Shown here: positions 1 through 6,264 of the stretch, piece after piece | Layout of the letters: every line of letters starts with the position of its first letter | Numbering within the stretch: the first letter of the stretch is position 1 | From: UMGS1696 sp964634795 | Lineage (GTDB): Bacteria > Bacillota > Clostridia > Oscillospirales > CAG-272 | DNA: 8,073 nucleotides | Reading direction: 5' to 3' | NCBI GenBank assembly: GCA_964634795.1 | Contig: CAZWLL010000070.1 | Coordinates: forward strand, 1 to 8,073 | The notes under the pieces: generated by a model | The model's database searches: none | The model's input: only the letters and a program-made list of their open reading frames with translations | What the model was told of the DNA's origin: nothing | Made by a program: the position numbers and the translations under genes

Positions 1-53
1 GGTATTGAGGGAATTTGCATGTTGAAGAATGTTTTATTTAAACCTCAAAAGCG

Positions 54-79
54 GAGAATTTCCAGTAATGGAAATTCTC
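54..79. repeat. Tip hairpin of repeat unit 1
   Basis: Perfect 11-bp stem, GAGAATTTCCA pairing with TGGAAATTCTC, closed by the loop GTAA. Identical hairpins occur in unit 2 (149-174) and unit 3 (243-268). On the plus strand the loop is a GNRA tetraloop; on the minus strand it reads TTAC. Neither side has the T-run expected of a terminator. Confidence 0.9.
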
Positions 80-336
80 GAGTCGGCGGTGATTGCCCAC
101 ACTATTCAGCTGAGGTTTATCCGCCCTCACTGTTAGGCTTAAATAACGGAGAATTTCCAGTAATGGAAATTCTCGAGTCGGCGGCGGTTGTCTTCCTATT
201 TAGTTGAAGTTTATCCGCACTCACTGTTAGGCTTAAATAACGGAGAATTTCCAGTAATGGAAATTCTCGAGTCGGCGGCGGTTGTCTTCCTATTTAGTTG
301 AAGTTTATCCGCACTCACGGCTAAGCCTCAAAAGCG

Positions 337-400
337 GAACTTGCACGTTTGCCGAAAGGCAATCTTCAAACGCCTTTGACGTTTGAAGAAGTGCAAGTTC
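337..400. other. Three-way-junction tip of repeat unit 4
   Basis: The simple hairpin of units 1-3 is replaced here by a branched structure. The outer stem pairs GAACTTGCAC (337-346) with GTGCAAGTTC (391-400). Inside it are a 5-bp stem TTGCC/GGCAA with a GAAA loop (349-362) and a 10-bp stem TCTTCAAACG/CGTTTGAAGA with loop CCTTTGA (363-389). Only three bases (347, 348 and 390) are unpaired at the junction. All three stems are perfect, which suggests selection on a folded nucleic acid rather than on a protein. Confidence 0.85.
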
Positions 401-450
401 GAGGAGGCGGCGGTTGTCTCTACTGCTCAACTGAGGTTTATCCGCCGACA

Positions 451-1959
451 TCATTCATCATCACTGTAGTATACGTCCAAAACCTTCTGGAATGTCTTGG
501 TTGCCGTTTTTTCTATAGTTTTGAAGGTAGACGCAAGATCGGTTTTGTTTTGCTGAAGGAGCTGACGGAACTTATACGGAAGCTGTGCTGTTTGTTCACC
601 GAACTGGAACGCAAACTCAAGCTTACGGCCTTCCATGATTATATCAATGATTTCGGCAGTGGTAGCTTCAGCGGAATAACGGCTCTTCAGTGCCTGGTCG
701 TAATATGCAGGGTAAACGGTCTTGTATGATTCCGCGTTAAGCACTTCGAATATTACACCGAGAAGCTCTTTTTCTTCTGCGGTAATTGTCTTCGGAATGG
801 CGTAAACGGAGAACTGGTCCCATGCGTTGGTATAGTAATTTGTTTGAGCCTCATCGAATTTGGGAAGAGGAAGAATTCCGTATTTGTCTTCCATTTCGCT
901 CAGAGATTCGGTGGTCTCACCGAAGTACAGCTGAGTCATAGCGATTTTGCCCTCTCCGAATGCTCTCGGAACATCACGCCAGTCTGTGGTGTTGCAGTAT
1001 GTGCCGTTCGCATCATATGTCAGAGCAATTGCTTTTTCAAGTGCCGAAACTGTCTTTTCATTGAGGAATGTGATTTCGAATGTACCGTCATCATGTACAT
1101 CAATAACATCAAGGTCAAATGCGGCAAGCCATACGTCACTCGTGTTTAATCCGAGGAATACCGAGTATCCGTGAACGTCGTCACGGTCATGCATGCCGTC
1201 ACCGTTTGTGTCCTCGTAGATATTCGTTGTAATCGAGTGCATATTGTCTACAGTCCACGAGCCGTCGAATACCATGTTGTAAAGGTCATCTCCGGTATAT
1301 CCGTATCTGTCCATAATACTGTAGTTGAAGAACATACCGTATGTGTACAGAAGTGTGGTTATCGAGAGGTCGCCGTTTATAGCGTAAAGCTTACCGTTTA
1401 TAGTTGCCGCATCATTTGAAACCTTGTTGTACCACGGCTGATCGAGATTAATGTACGGTATATCGCACCAGTTGTAAACAACCTTCGCCATAATCGGAAC
1501 ATAGGAAACATAGTTCCAGAATCCCGCTACCTGATATGCGCTTGCACCCGCGGTTACAACCGTTTTAAGGTTATCCTGCGGCGAGCTTGTCTCAAGAGCT
1601 TCGATTTTAACGTCAAAACGGTCTTCGATTCTTATGTTTCTGTCATATACCGAGTCCGAGGTAGCCTCACCGGTGAGTTCCTCGGAAACGATTTCGAATG
1701 TTTTACTGGATTCGACAGCTACCGTAAATGTGCTTCCGTCGAATGACTTCTCGGGCAGCTCATCTGAAATAAGCTGGCGTGCCTCCGTGGGCGTCATGTT
1801 GTCGGGTTCCTCTGTTTCGGTCTCCGCCTGAGCATCCGCCGCAACGGTATCGGCTGTCGTTTCAGTGTCCTCTGCGGCGTTTTCCGTTCCGCCCGAGCAT
1901 GCGGCTGACGAACACAGGATAATTCCCGCAAGTATCAAAGCTAATATACGCTTATTCAT
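451..1959 (-). CDS. Carbohydrate ABC transporter substrate-binding lipoprotein
   Basis: 502-residue secreted protein. Residues 1-20 form a lipoprotein signal peptide (positively charged start, hydrophobic core) leading to SAAC with the likely lipidated Cys21; the -3 position is Ser, a permissive lipobox. Residues 22-60 are an acidic Thr/Glu/Ala-rich linker, as expected of a tether on the outer membrane face of a Gram-positive cell. The rest resembles extracellular solute-binding family 1 proteins, which capture oligosaccharides for an ABC importer; it is rich in aromatic residues (for example WNYVSYVP and AWDQFSVYAIP). The start is supported by GGAGG (complement of 1965-1969) five bases upstream of ATG. 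The upstream arabinofuranosidase gene is separated from it by a terminator, and this gene has its own likely promoter. No permease or ATPase gene lies beside it. The ligand is unproven; an arabinose-containing oligosaccharide is inferred from context. Confidence 0.85.
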   Translation of the reverse strand: MNKRILALILAGIILCSSAACSGGTENAAEDTETTADTVAADAQAETETEEPDNMTPTEARQLISDELPEKSFDGSTFTVAVESSKTFEIVSEELTGEATSDSVYDRNIRIEDRFDVKIEALETSSPQDNLKTVVTAGASAYQVAGFWNYVSYVPIMAKVVYNWCDIPYINLDQPWYNKVSNDAATINGKLYAINGDLSITTLLYTYGMFFNYSIMDRYGYTGDDLYNMVFDGSWTVDNMHSITTNIYEDTNGDGMHDRDDVHGYSVFLGLNTSDVWLAAFDLDVIDVHDDGTFEITFLNEKTVSALEKAIALTYDANGTYCNTTDWRDVPRAFGEGKIAMTQLYFGETTESLSEMEDKYGILPLPKFDEAQTNYYTNAWDQFSVYAIPKTITAEEKELLGVIFEVLNAESYKTVYPAYYDQALKSRYSAEATTAEIIDIIMEGRKLEFAFQFGEQTAQLPYKFRQLLQQNKTDLASTFKTIEKTATKTFQKVLDVYYSDDE

Positions 1960-2003
1960 TAATTCCTCCGTGAAATGTAATTTATCGTCGATTGATTATT
2001 ATC

Positions 2004-2012
2004 ATTATATCA
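2004..2012 (-). promoter_or_regulatory. Extended -10 promoter for the sugar-binding gene
   Basis: Read on the minus strand this is TGATATAAT, a consensus TATAAT with an extended TGn element, placing the transcript start about 38 bases before the ATG. No good -35 is visible at 16-18 bases upstream, which is tolerable for an extended -10 promoter. It lies downstream of the terminator of the preceding gene, consistent with independent transcription. Confidence 0.6.
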
Positions 2013-2112
2013 TAAATTCACACACACATTTCACATATTTGTGCCATTTTGCAAAATTAACATTTTGTTCTTCAGTTAACTATTGTTGTAGTTTTAATGC
2101 ACGACTCAATAC

Positions 2113-2143
2113 AAAACCCCGACGCAGTTTTCACGTCGGGGTT
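2113..2143 (-). terminator. Rho-independent terminator of the arabinofuranosidase gene
   Basis: Ten-base-pair stem AACCCCGACG (2115-2124) with CGTCGGGGTT (2134-2143) and a 9-base loop. On the minus strand the stem is followed by a T-rich run. It starts about 20 bases past the stop codon of the GH51 gene, so it separates that gene from the downstream sugar-binding gene. Confidence 0.9.
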
Positions 2144-2164
2144 AATTGCTTCGGTATATTCGGT

Positions 2165-3697
2165 TTATTTTACTTCCGCCCTTACCGTAACGGTTGAGAA
2201 AGCGGGTACTGTCAGTTTACCGCTGTAATCGTTTACCGTATTTTCAGCGAGCTTGACCTTCTCTGGCTCTTCGTAAGTGTTGCAGTCATGCGGATCGGAT
2301 GACGTCAGTGTATATATGTCGGCTTTTCCGGTATATTCCAATCCGACCGCGTCAAGCAGAAGCTCCTCGGAGGTATCGAGAGAAAGGTTTGCCGCTGTTA
2401 CGGTAAGATATCCGTCCTTAATGCTTGCGGATATCGATACCGCGGGTAATGTATAGTTGTTGTTGTTTTCCGATATATCAAGGGTACCGAGGTCGCCGGA
2501 GGTTCTCAAAGCGTCTCCGTTCTGGTGCCATTTCATCATATCGAAAATATGATATGTCGGTGTCGTTATGCAGTGCTCTCCTCCTGCCAGGAACAAGCAG
2601 TGCAGATTGTTTACAAGCTGAGCTGTATTTGCCATTTTGATTTTCTCGGCATTATTGTTGAATAAATTGAGGGTAAGCGCGCTGACCATAGCGTCACGCA
2701 TAGTGGACTGCTGTTCAAACAGATTCTGCACACCGTTCGGATTGTTTACGGCAGGCTTAATGCCGTAATCAGCCATATGCGAGGACGGTCCCGATCCTCC
2801 CGGATGCCAGCATCCCCATTCGTCCAAAACGAGACGTGCCTGTTTTTCGAGTCCGTAGCCTACGACAAATCCCCAGTTGCGCTCGATTACACGGTTTATA
2901 TGGAGCGCCTGCTTCAGTAAGCGATACCATTCGTTCTCATTAAAGTTCAGCGGATCCCCTGCGGAGCCGCAGTAATAGTGTACAGACATACCCGACAGAA
3001 GCTTATCGGAGCTTTCGATTACGTTAAGCAGGTCTCTCGGCCATCTCCAGTCATCCGCTCCCGCGAGAATAAGCTCGGTGCTCGGGTCCGCATTGTGCAT
3101 AACAACGGCGTATTTTCTGTATTCGTGACCGTACATTTCAGCGGTCATGTTTCCGCCGCCGCCCCATGTTTCGTTTCCTACTCCCCAGTATTTGACGTTA
3201 AACGGTTCACGTGAGCCGTTTTCCTCACGAAGACGGGCATAGGTTGTAGTACCTGCGGGAGAGTTGCAATAATCCATCCAGTCTCTTATATCACGCGGTG
3301 TGAGCGAGGTAATATTTGCCGCAAGATACGGATCCGCTCCCGAAAGCCGACAGAATTCAATAAACTCATGTGTTCCCACCAGATTCGGCTCGTACCTTCC
3401 GTCATCGTTATGCCACCAGTTGATTCTTGTGGGACGCTTGTCTCTCGGTCCGATGCCGTCCCTCCAATCGTAGGTCTCAGCAAAACATCCGCCGGGCCAG
3501 CGAATAACGGGGGCGTTTATATGCTTCAGCTTTTCGATAATCTCCGTTCTCAGTCCGTGGATATTCGGTACCGTCGAGTCTTCTCCTACCCAGATTCCGT
3601 CGTAGAATACGCCGCCGATATGCTCCGTGAAATGGCCGTAAATATTTTTGTCGATTTTCGCGATAACATCATCGCCGTGAATGTGAATCTTCTTCAT
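2165..3697 (-). CDS. abfA: GH51 alpha-L-arabinofuranosidase
   Basis: 510 residues, the usual length for bacterial GH51 enzymes, which release terminal alpha-L-arabinofuranose from arabinan or arabinoxylan fragments with retention of configuration. No signal peptide is present, so it should act in the cytoplasm on imported oligosaccharides. Family landmarks: GHFTEHIGG at 21-29, RWPGGCFAETYDW at 66-78, KYWGVGNETWGGGG at 169-182 with the acid/base Glu176, HYY at 240-242, and LDEWG at 291-295 with the nucleophile Glu293. The TIM barrel comes first; a C-terminal beta-sandwich (about 400-510) follows. Both catalytic residues are intact. AAGGAA lies just upstream of the ATG and supports the start. 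The downstream sugar-binding gene probably supplies substrate, but the two have separate signals for transcription. Confidence 0.96.
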   Translation of the reverse strand: MKKIHIHGDDVIAKIDKNIYGHFTEHIGGVFYDGIWVGEDSTVPNIHGLRTEIIEKLKHINAPVIRWPGGCFAETYDWRDGIGPRDKRPTRINWWHNDDGRYEPNLVGTHEFIEFCRLSGADPYLAANITSLTPRDIRDWMDYCNSPAGTTTYARLREENGSREPFNVKYWGVGNETWGGGGNMTAEMYGHEYRKYAVVMHNADPSTELILAGADDWRWPRDLLNVIESSDKLLSGMSVHYYCGSAGDPLNFNENEWYRLLKQALHINRVIERNWGFVVGYGLEKQARLVLDEWGCWHPGGSGPSSHMADYGIKPAVNNPNGVQNLFEQQSTMRDAMVSALTLNLFNNNAEKIKMANTAQLVNNLHCLFLAGGEHCITTPTYHIFDMMKWHQNGDALRTSGDLGTLDISENNNNYTLPAVSISASIKDGYLTVTAANLSLDTSEELLLDAVGLEYTGKADIYTLTSSDPHDCNTYEEPEKVKLAENTVNDYSGKLTVPAFSTVTVRAEVK

Positions 3698-3744
3698 TGT
3701 TTCTTTCCTTTCTCATTAAATTCGCTTATTGCTTCTTTATCTTA

Positions 3745-3750
3745 AGTATA
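3745..3750 (-). promoter_or_regulatory. Possible -10 box for the arabinofuranosidase gene
   Basis: TATACT on the minus strand, 48 bases before the ATG. No convincing -35 box stands at the right spacing, so this is a weak call; the promoter must nonetheless lie in this gap because no gene precedes it on this strand. Confidence 0.35.
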
Positions 3751-3868
3751 ATTTATTTTCACACAAAATTACAGCAGCATATTGTTAAGAATGCGTCGAA
3801 TCAATCGGGATTTTGCTTGAGATGGGTTGACGTGGTGAATTTAATAGGAAGTATGAGATAGAAGGCTG

Positions 3869-3925
3869 CTGCTTCATCTATTTTGAAAAATTGCACAGAG
3901 CAAAAAAATTATGAATATTCGAAAA
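3869..3925 (+). repeat. Direct repeat, left copy, flanking the protease cassette
   Basis: 57 bases matching 5880-5936 with 5 mismatches and no gaps. The last 30 bases (3896-3925) are a perfect match. The copies are 2,011 bp apart and bracket the two AT-rich genes. Copy sequence is AT-rich, with a run of seven A and the motif TATTCGAAAA at its right end. Confidence 0.95.
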
Positions 3926-3953
3926 TTTTATTAACATTATTTTTTGTCTTCTA

Positions 3954-3982
3954 TTGACAAATTAAAAAAATTATTGTAGCCT
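3954..3982 (+). promoter_or_regulatory. Possible promoter for the protease gene
   Basis: A perfect -35 TTGACA (3954-3959) is followed after 17 bases by TAGCCT, a poor -10. The upstream 28 bases are very AT-rich and could act as an UP element. It sits 82 bases before the protease ATG, downstream of the left direct repeat. Confidence 0.4.
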
Positions 3983-4064
3983 GAAAATAATCAGATGGAA
4001 TATTATCATAGCAAGTTCTAAACAAACAGATCAGTTCACCTTATAGAAAGAGGGTGAGATAAAC

Positions 4065-5312
4065 ATGAAATATAAAAAAATCATACGCGTTGTCCTGAGT
4101 TGCATACTGTTGATTTGCACGAGTTTACCGACAGCGGCAATTAATGGATTGACTGTAGCGCAGGATGCATTTACATACGACCACCTGTGGGCTGTTGTTG
4201 GAATGCAGGTATTATCCGAAGCCGACGATGAAGAAACAATTTGGAACGAGGACTCGTACATTACAGGTATTATCCCATTATATGGGTCTGATGATGAAAT
4301 TATGGCTTATTATGTAAAAATTGCACCGTCCGGATATATGATTGTAAATGCCGATATAAATAATCCTGGTGTGTTGGAATTTGCTTACAGTCATGATAAT
4401 TACACGGAAATCAATGCCGAATATTCCGGCGGGCAGAAAATTTATTATAATGGGCCGCGTTCTCTTTTAGTAAAAAAGAATAACGAATATTATTTCATTG
4501 GGGGTAATACCTATGAAAAAATCAGTGAAACGGAATACACTCAAAACAATACTACTATAAAGAATTCTATTAATGGCGCGGCAACAAATGCAATTAATAT
4601 GGAGAAGGTTATTAATTTGCATACATGGATTAATTATATAGAATTAAATGATATTGCTACATTTAATACGGAAACAGTTAATAATGTCTCGACTGTTGTG
4701 AGTACAAATAATTACGGAATCATCGGTTCCGGTTTACTGCCTACAGGATCATATACGAGTGGTATTCTGTACGGATGCTCACTTAATAACATTGATTATG
4801 TAGTTACAGGGGATTTTACAGAGGATTATGTTTATAATCATTGTGCCTCTACTTCTGCTGCTAATATGATGGCATATTATGCATGGTATTATTCTGATGA
4901 TAGTCTCCTGGAAAACAGTAATACTGAACACACGTTTTATGTATTATATGAAGATTACCTTGGCCCCGGACCGGTCTGGGTTGATGAATACCAAGATGGA
5001 ATAAACGACTATTTGTATTATAATACTCAGTATGATGTTAATTTTGGTACGATTACATCATGGTCCGGTGTAAAGTCTCACCTTGCATATTATGATGATG
5101 GTGATAATCATATGCTTTATCTGTTAATTTGGGATGGACTCGAAGCGCATTATGTAAATGGCGTCGGATATCGTGATTACTCATCAGGGTCTCAACATGT
5201 CCGTATTATTGATAACTGGAATCGAAATATCAATTACTATATCAATTATTCGTCATTGGGGGCACTTTCTGAAATCGGGTACTGTGATATTTATTCGTTA
5301 TATGGGGAGTGA
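4065..5312 (+). CDS. Secreted papain-fold cysteine peptidase with propeptide (C10/C39-like)
   Basis: 415 residues. Residues 1-25 are a signal peptide (KKII, then a hydrophobic core, then TAA). Residues about 30-110 resemble the streptopain-type prodomain: YYVKIAPSGYMIVNADINNP followed by a LEFAYS-type ending matches the pattern in which a Gly-containing strand precedes 'V(S/N)AD' and a 'LxYS' segment. A low-complexity Asn/Thr-rich stretch (150-215) follows. The catalytic-like domain spans about 235-415: Cys260 in NHCASTSAANMMAYY fits the nucleophile helix, His362 in AHYVNGVGY fits the catalytic histidine, and Asp383/Asn384 with Trp385 fit the third residue. AGGGTGAG (4051-4058) lies 6 bases before ATG. 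Codon use is strikingly AT-rich compared with flanking metabolic genes, suggesting acquisition. It overlaps the next gene's region by coupling signals. Family membership is inferred from motifs; the substrate is unknown, and a non-peptidase papain-fold role cannot be excluded. Confidence 0.7.
   Translation: MKYKKIIRVVLSCILLICTSLPTAAINGLTVAQDAFTYDHLWAVVGMQVLSEADDEETIWNEDSYITGIIPLYGSDDEIMAYYVKIAPSGYMIVNADINNPGVLEFAYSHDNYTEINAEYSGGQKIYYNGPRSLLVKKNNEYYFIGGNTYEKISETEYTQNNTTIKNSINGAATNAINMEKVINLHTWINYIELNDIATFNTETVNNVSTVVSTNNYGIIGSGLLPTGSYTSGILYGCSLNNIDYVVTGDFTEDYVYNHCASTSAANMMAYYAWYYSDDSLLENSNTEHTFYVLYEDYLGPGPVWVDEYQDGINDYLYYNTQYDVNFGTITSWSGVKSHLAYYDDGDNHMLYLLIWDGLEAHYVNGVGYRDYSSGSQHVRIIDNWNRNINYYINYSSLGALSEIGYCDIYSLYGE
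5304..5309 (+). promoter_or_regulatory. Ribosome binding site that decides the start of the small gene
   Basis: GGGGAG lies inside the last codons of the protease gene, 8 bases before GTG at 5318. The in-frame GTG at 5309, which overlaps the protease stop as GTGA, would have no ribosome binding site at correct spacing. The 5318 start is therefore preferred. Confidence 0.6.
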
Positions 5313-5317
5313 TCTGC

Positions 5318-5722
5318 GTGCAAGCAAAGTACAAAACAGCAAATACGGTTGTGGGTTTATGCTGCATGATTTTTATATTATTCGGTTTTGTTTATTGGAG
5401 TCAAATACATGAATTTTCTAAAAGCAAATGGAATAACGGACACAGGGAGGACATTATTTATGATGTGATAGAAAATTATATTTACCCGGGTGTATCTCTG
5501 ACAGAGGTTAAAGATAAGTTGTCTTCGGGTATTTCTGTTGACGAAAACACCGAAGCCGGATATTTAGCCTTGTTCGATTTAGATAATTCGATGTATGATG
5601 TGATTATTTATCAAATTTCAAATGATTATAATGACATTGATAATATTCGCAATTCATATTTCGTGATAATACATGATTCAGAAGTAGTTGTAAAAACACT
5701 TTTTGTGGATTCGTTATCATAA
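5318..5722 (+). CDS. Small membrane-anchored protein coupled to the protease gene
   Basis: 134 residues from the GTG at 5318. Residues about 10-28 form one transmembrane segment (VVGLCCMIFILFGFVYW); the remaining roughly 100 residues would face outside. That part contains YPGVSLTEVKDKL followed by strands with LFDLDN, VIIYQIS and YFVIIHDSEVV, an arrangement loosely like small alpha-beta folds of the BamE or BLIP type ('PGxSxxEVxxxL' then a sheet). I do not recognise the family. It starts 5 bases after the protease stop, has the same AT-rich codon use, and its ribosome binding site is inside the protease gene, so the two are co-translated. An inhibitor or membrane partner of the protease is a plausible but unproven role. 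An alternative start is the GTG at 5309. Confidence 0.7.
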   Translation: MQAKYKTANTVVGLCCMIFILFGFVYWSQIHEFSKSKWNNGHREDIIYDVIENYIYPGVSLTEVKDKLSSGISVDENTEAGYLALFDLDNSMYDVIIYQISNDYNDIDNIRNSYFVIIHDSEVVVKTLFVDSLS

Positions 5723-5742
5723 TTAACCGTAAACATAAAAAC

Positions 5743-5758
5743 CTCCTTTTGCGAGGAG
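5743..5758 (-). terminator. Weak hairpin after the small membrane-protein gene
   Basis: CTCCT pairs with AGGAG around the loop TTTGCG, 20 bases past the gene's stop. The T-run (five T) is on the minus strand, so it would terminate minus-strand transcripts better than the plus-strand gene beside it. No minus-strand gene is credible here; the call is tentative. Confidence 0.3.
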
Positions 5759-5846
5759 TAAAAACATAAAAGAAAAAATTATTACTGACATAAGGATGTT
5801 TCAAGGAATGCTTCATTCGCTCTACCACAATTTTCTTCTCACAATT

Positions 5847-5870
5847 AATGCGACTTGAATAATGCGACTT
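5847..5870 (+). repeat. Short tandem repeat AATGCGACTT
   Basis: Two exact copies of AATGCGACTT at 5847-5856 and 5861-5870, 14 bases apart, just before the right direct repeat. The copies could be a protein-binding pair or part of the insertion boundary; nothing else supports either role. Confidence 0.6.
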
Positions 5871-5879
5871 TAAATTCCA

Positions 5880-5936
5880 CTGCTTCATCTACTTTGAGAA
5901 AATACGCAGAGCAAAAAAATTATGAATATTCGAAAA
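5880..5936 (+). repeat. Direct repeat, right copy, next to the tRNA promoter
   Basis: Pairs with 3869-3925 (52 of 57 identical; perfect over 5907-5936). It ends 6 bases before the -35 box of the tRNA operon promoter. Its AT-rich right end would be in the position of an UP element for that promoter. Confidence 0.95.
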
Positions 5937-5942
5937 AACATC

Positions 5943-5971
5943 TTGACAAGACTCGCATCGCGTGCTATAAT
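5943..5971 (+). promoter_or_regulatory. Consensus promoter of the tRNA operon
   Basis: Perfect TTGACA (5943-5948), 17-base spacer, perfect TATAAT (5966-5971), and a TGC extended -10 immediately upstream of it. Transcription should begin near 5978, giving a leader of about 29 bases before tRNA-Leu. Confidence 0.93.
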
Positions 5972-6006
5972 AATAGAGCATTGATGAACACCTCTCGTGG
6001 GGATGT

Positions 6007-6092
6007 GCCGGAGTGGCGGAATTGGCAGACGCCCGGGACTTAAAATCCCGTGTAACGAGAGTTACGTACCGGTTCAAGCCCGGTCTCCGGCA
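6007..6092 (+). tRNA. tRNA-Leu (anticodon UAA)
   Basis: 86 bases. Acceptor stem GCCGGAG/CTCCGGC with discriminator A at 6092; D stem GCG/CGC; anticodon stem CGGGA/TCCCG around loop CTTAAAA, giving anticodon UAA (reads UUA and probably UUG by wobble). A long variable arm, GTAAC-GAGA-GTTAC, marks a class II tRNA, and the T arm ACCGG-TTCAAGC-CCGGT is perfect. The 3' CCA is not encoded, so a CCA-adding enzyme must supply it. It is the first gene of a two-tRNA operon. Confidence 0.97.
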
Positions 6093-6117
6093 TCGGTTTT
6101 GTCAGTGAATTTAATAT

Positions 6118-6192
<75 letters not shown>

Positions 6193-6197
6193 TAGTT

Positions 6198-6232
6198 AAT
6201 CCGAAATTTCTATTTCGGATTTTTCTTTTTCC
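6198..6232 (+). terminator. Rho-independent terminator of the tRNA operon
   Basis: Perfect 10-bp stem AATCCGAAAT/ATTTCGGATT with loop TTCT, followed by a T-rich tail (TTTCTTTTT). It begins 5 bases after tRNA-Met. Confidence 0.95.
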
Positions 6233-6264
6233 AGAACATGTAATTGTGTAAATCACACACTATA

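Larger units (their letters stand above)
37..446. repeat. Tandem array of four structured repeat units at a gene 3' end
   Basis: This gene-free stretch consists of four related units at about 40-125, 126-219, 220-313 and 314-446. Equivalent points in units 1 to 4 are 95, 94 and 94 bases apart. Read on the plus strand, each unit has a left flank ending in CGG, a tip hairpin, a GC-rich block (GGCGGCGG or similar), an AT-rich spacer, and an end block TTTATCCGC. Units 2 and 3 are identical across most of their length. Units 1 to 3 share the same tip hairpin; unit 4 carries a larger three-way junction instead. The array stops 4 bases before the stop codon of the minus-strand gene that begins at 1959, so it would be transcribed as that gene's 3' untranslated region. 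Bases 1-36 show nothing recognisable. The family is not one I can name. Confidence 0.9.
3698..4064. other. Divergent intergenic region between GH51 and protease genes
   Basis: A 367-base AT-rich gap without a credible gene. It holds the upstream signals of the minus-strand arabinofuranosidase gene, the left copy of the 57-bp direct repeat (3869-3925), and a TTGACA at 3954-3959 that may drive the protease gene. I see no stable hairpin, riboswitch-like fold or RNA gene in the remaining sequence. Confidence 0.7.

Noticed and set aside
19..207. Open frame of 62 codons over repeat units 1 and 2
   Set aside because: It runs straight through the palindromic repeats, has no ribosome binding site, and its sequence recurs with each repeat unit; an artefact of the repeat.
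132..232. Integron attC sites, because GTTAGGC recurs at 132-138 and 226-232
   Set aside because: The matching RYYYAAC partner and the expected imperfect stem with extrahelical bases are absent, and no cassette genes or integrase are present.
37..446. CRISPR array
   Set aside because: Units are about 94 bases with conserved sequence throughout; there are no short identical repeats separated by unique spacers and no cas genes.
349..729. Open frame of 126 codons on the plus strand
   Set aside because: It begins inside the three-way junction of unit 4 and continues antisense to the end of the sugar-binding gene; no ribosome binding site or protein-like pattern.
3829..3860. Second promoter from TTGACG near 3829
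   Set aside because: The hexamer at the right distance (AGTATG) is a poor -10 and it lies left of the direct repeat, far from the protease gene.
5604..5888. Minus-strand open frame of 94 codons
   Set aside because: Overlaps the small membrane-protein gene and the direct repeat, lacks a ribosome binding site and has low-complexity AT-driven composition.
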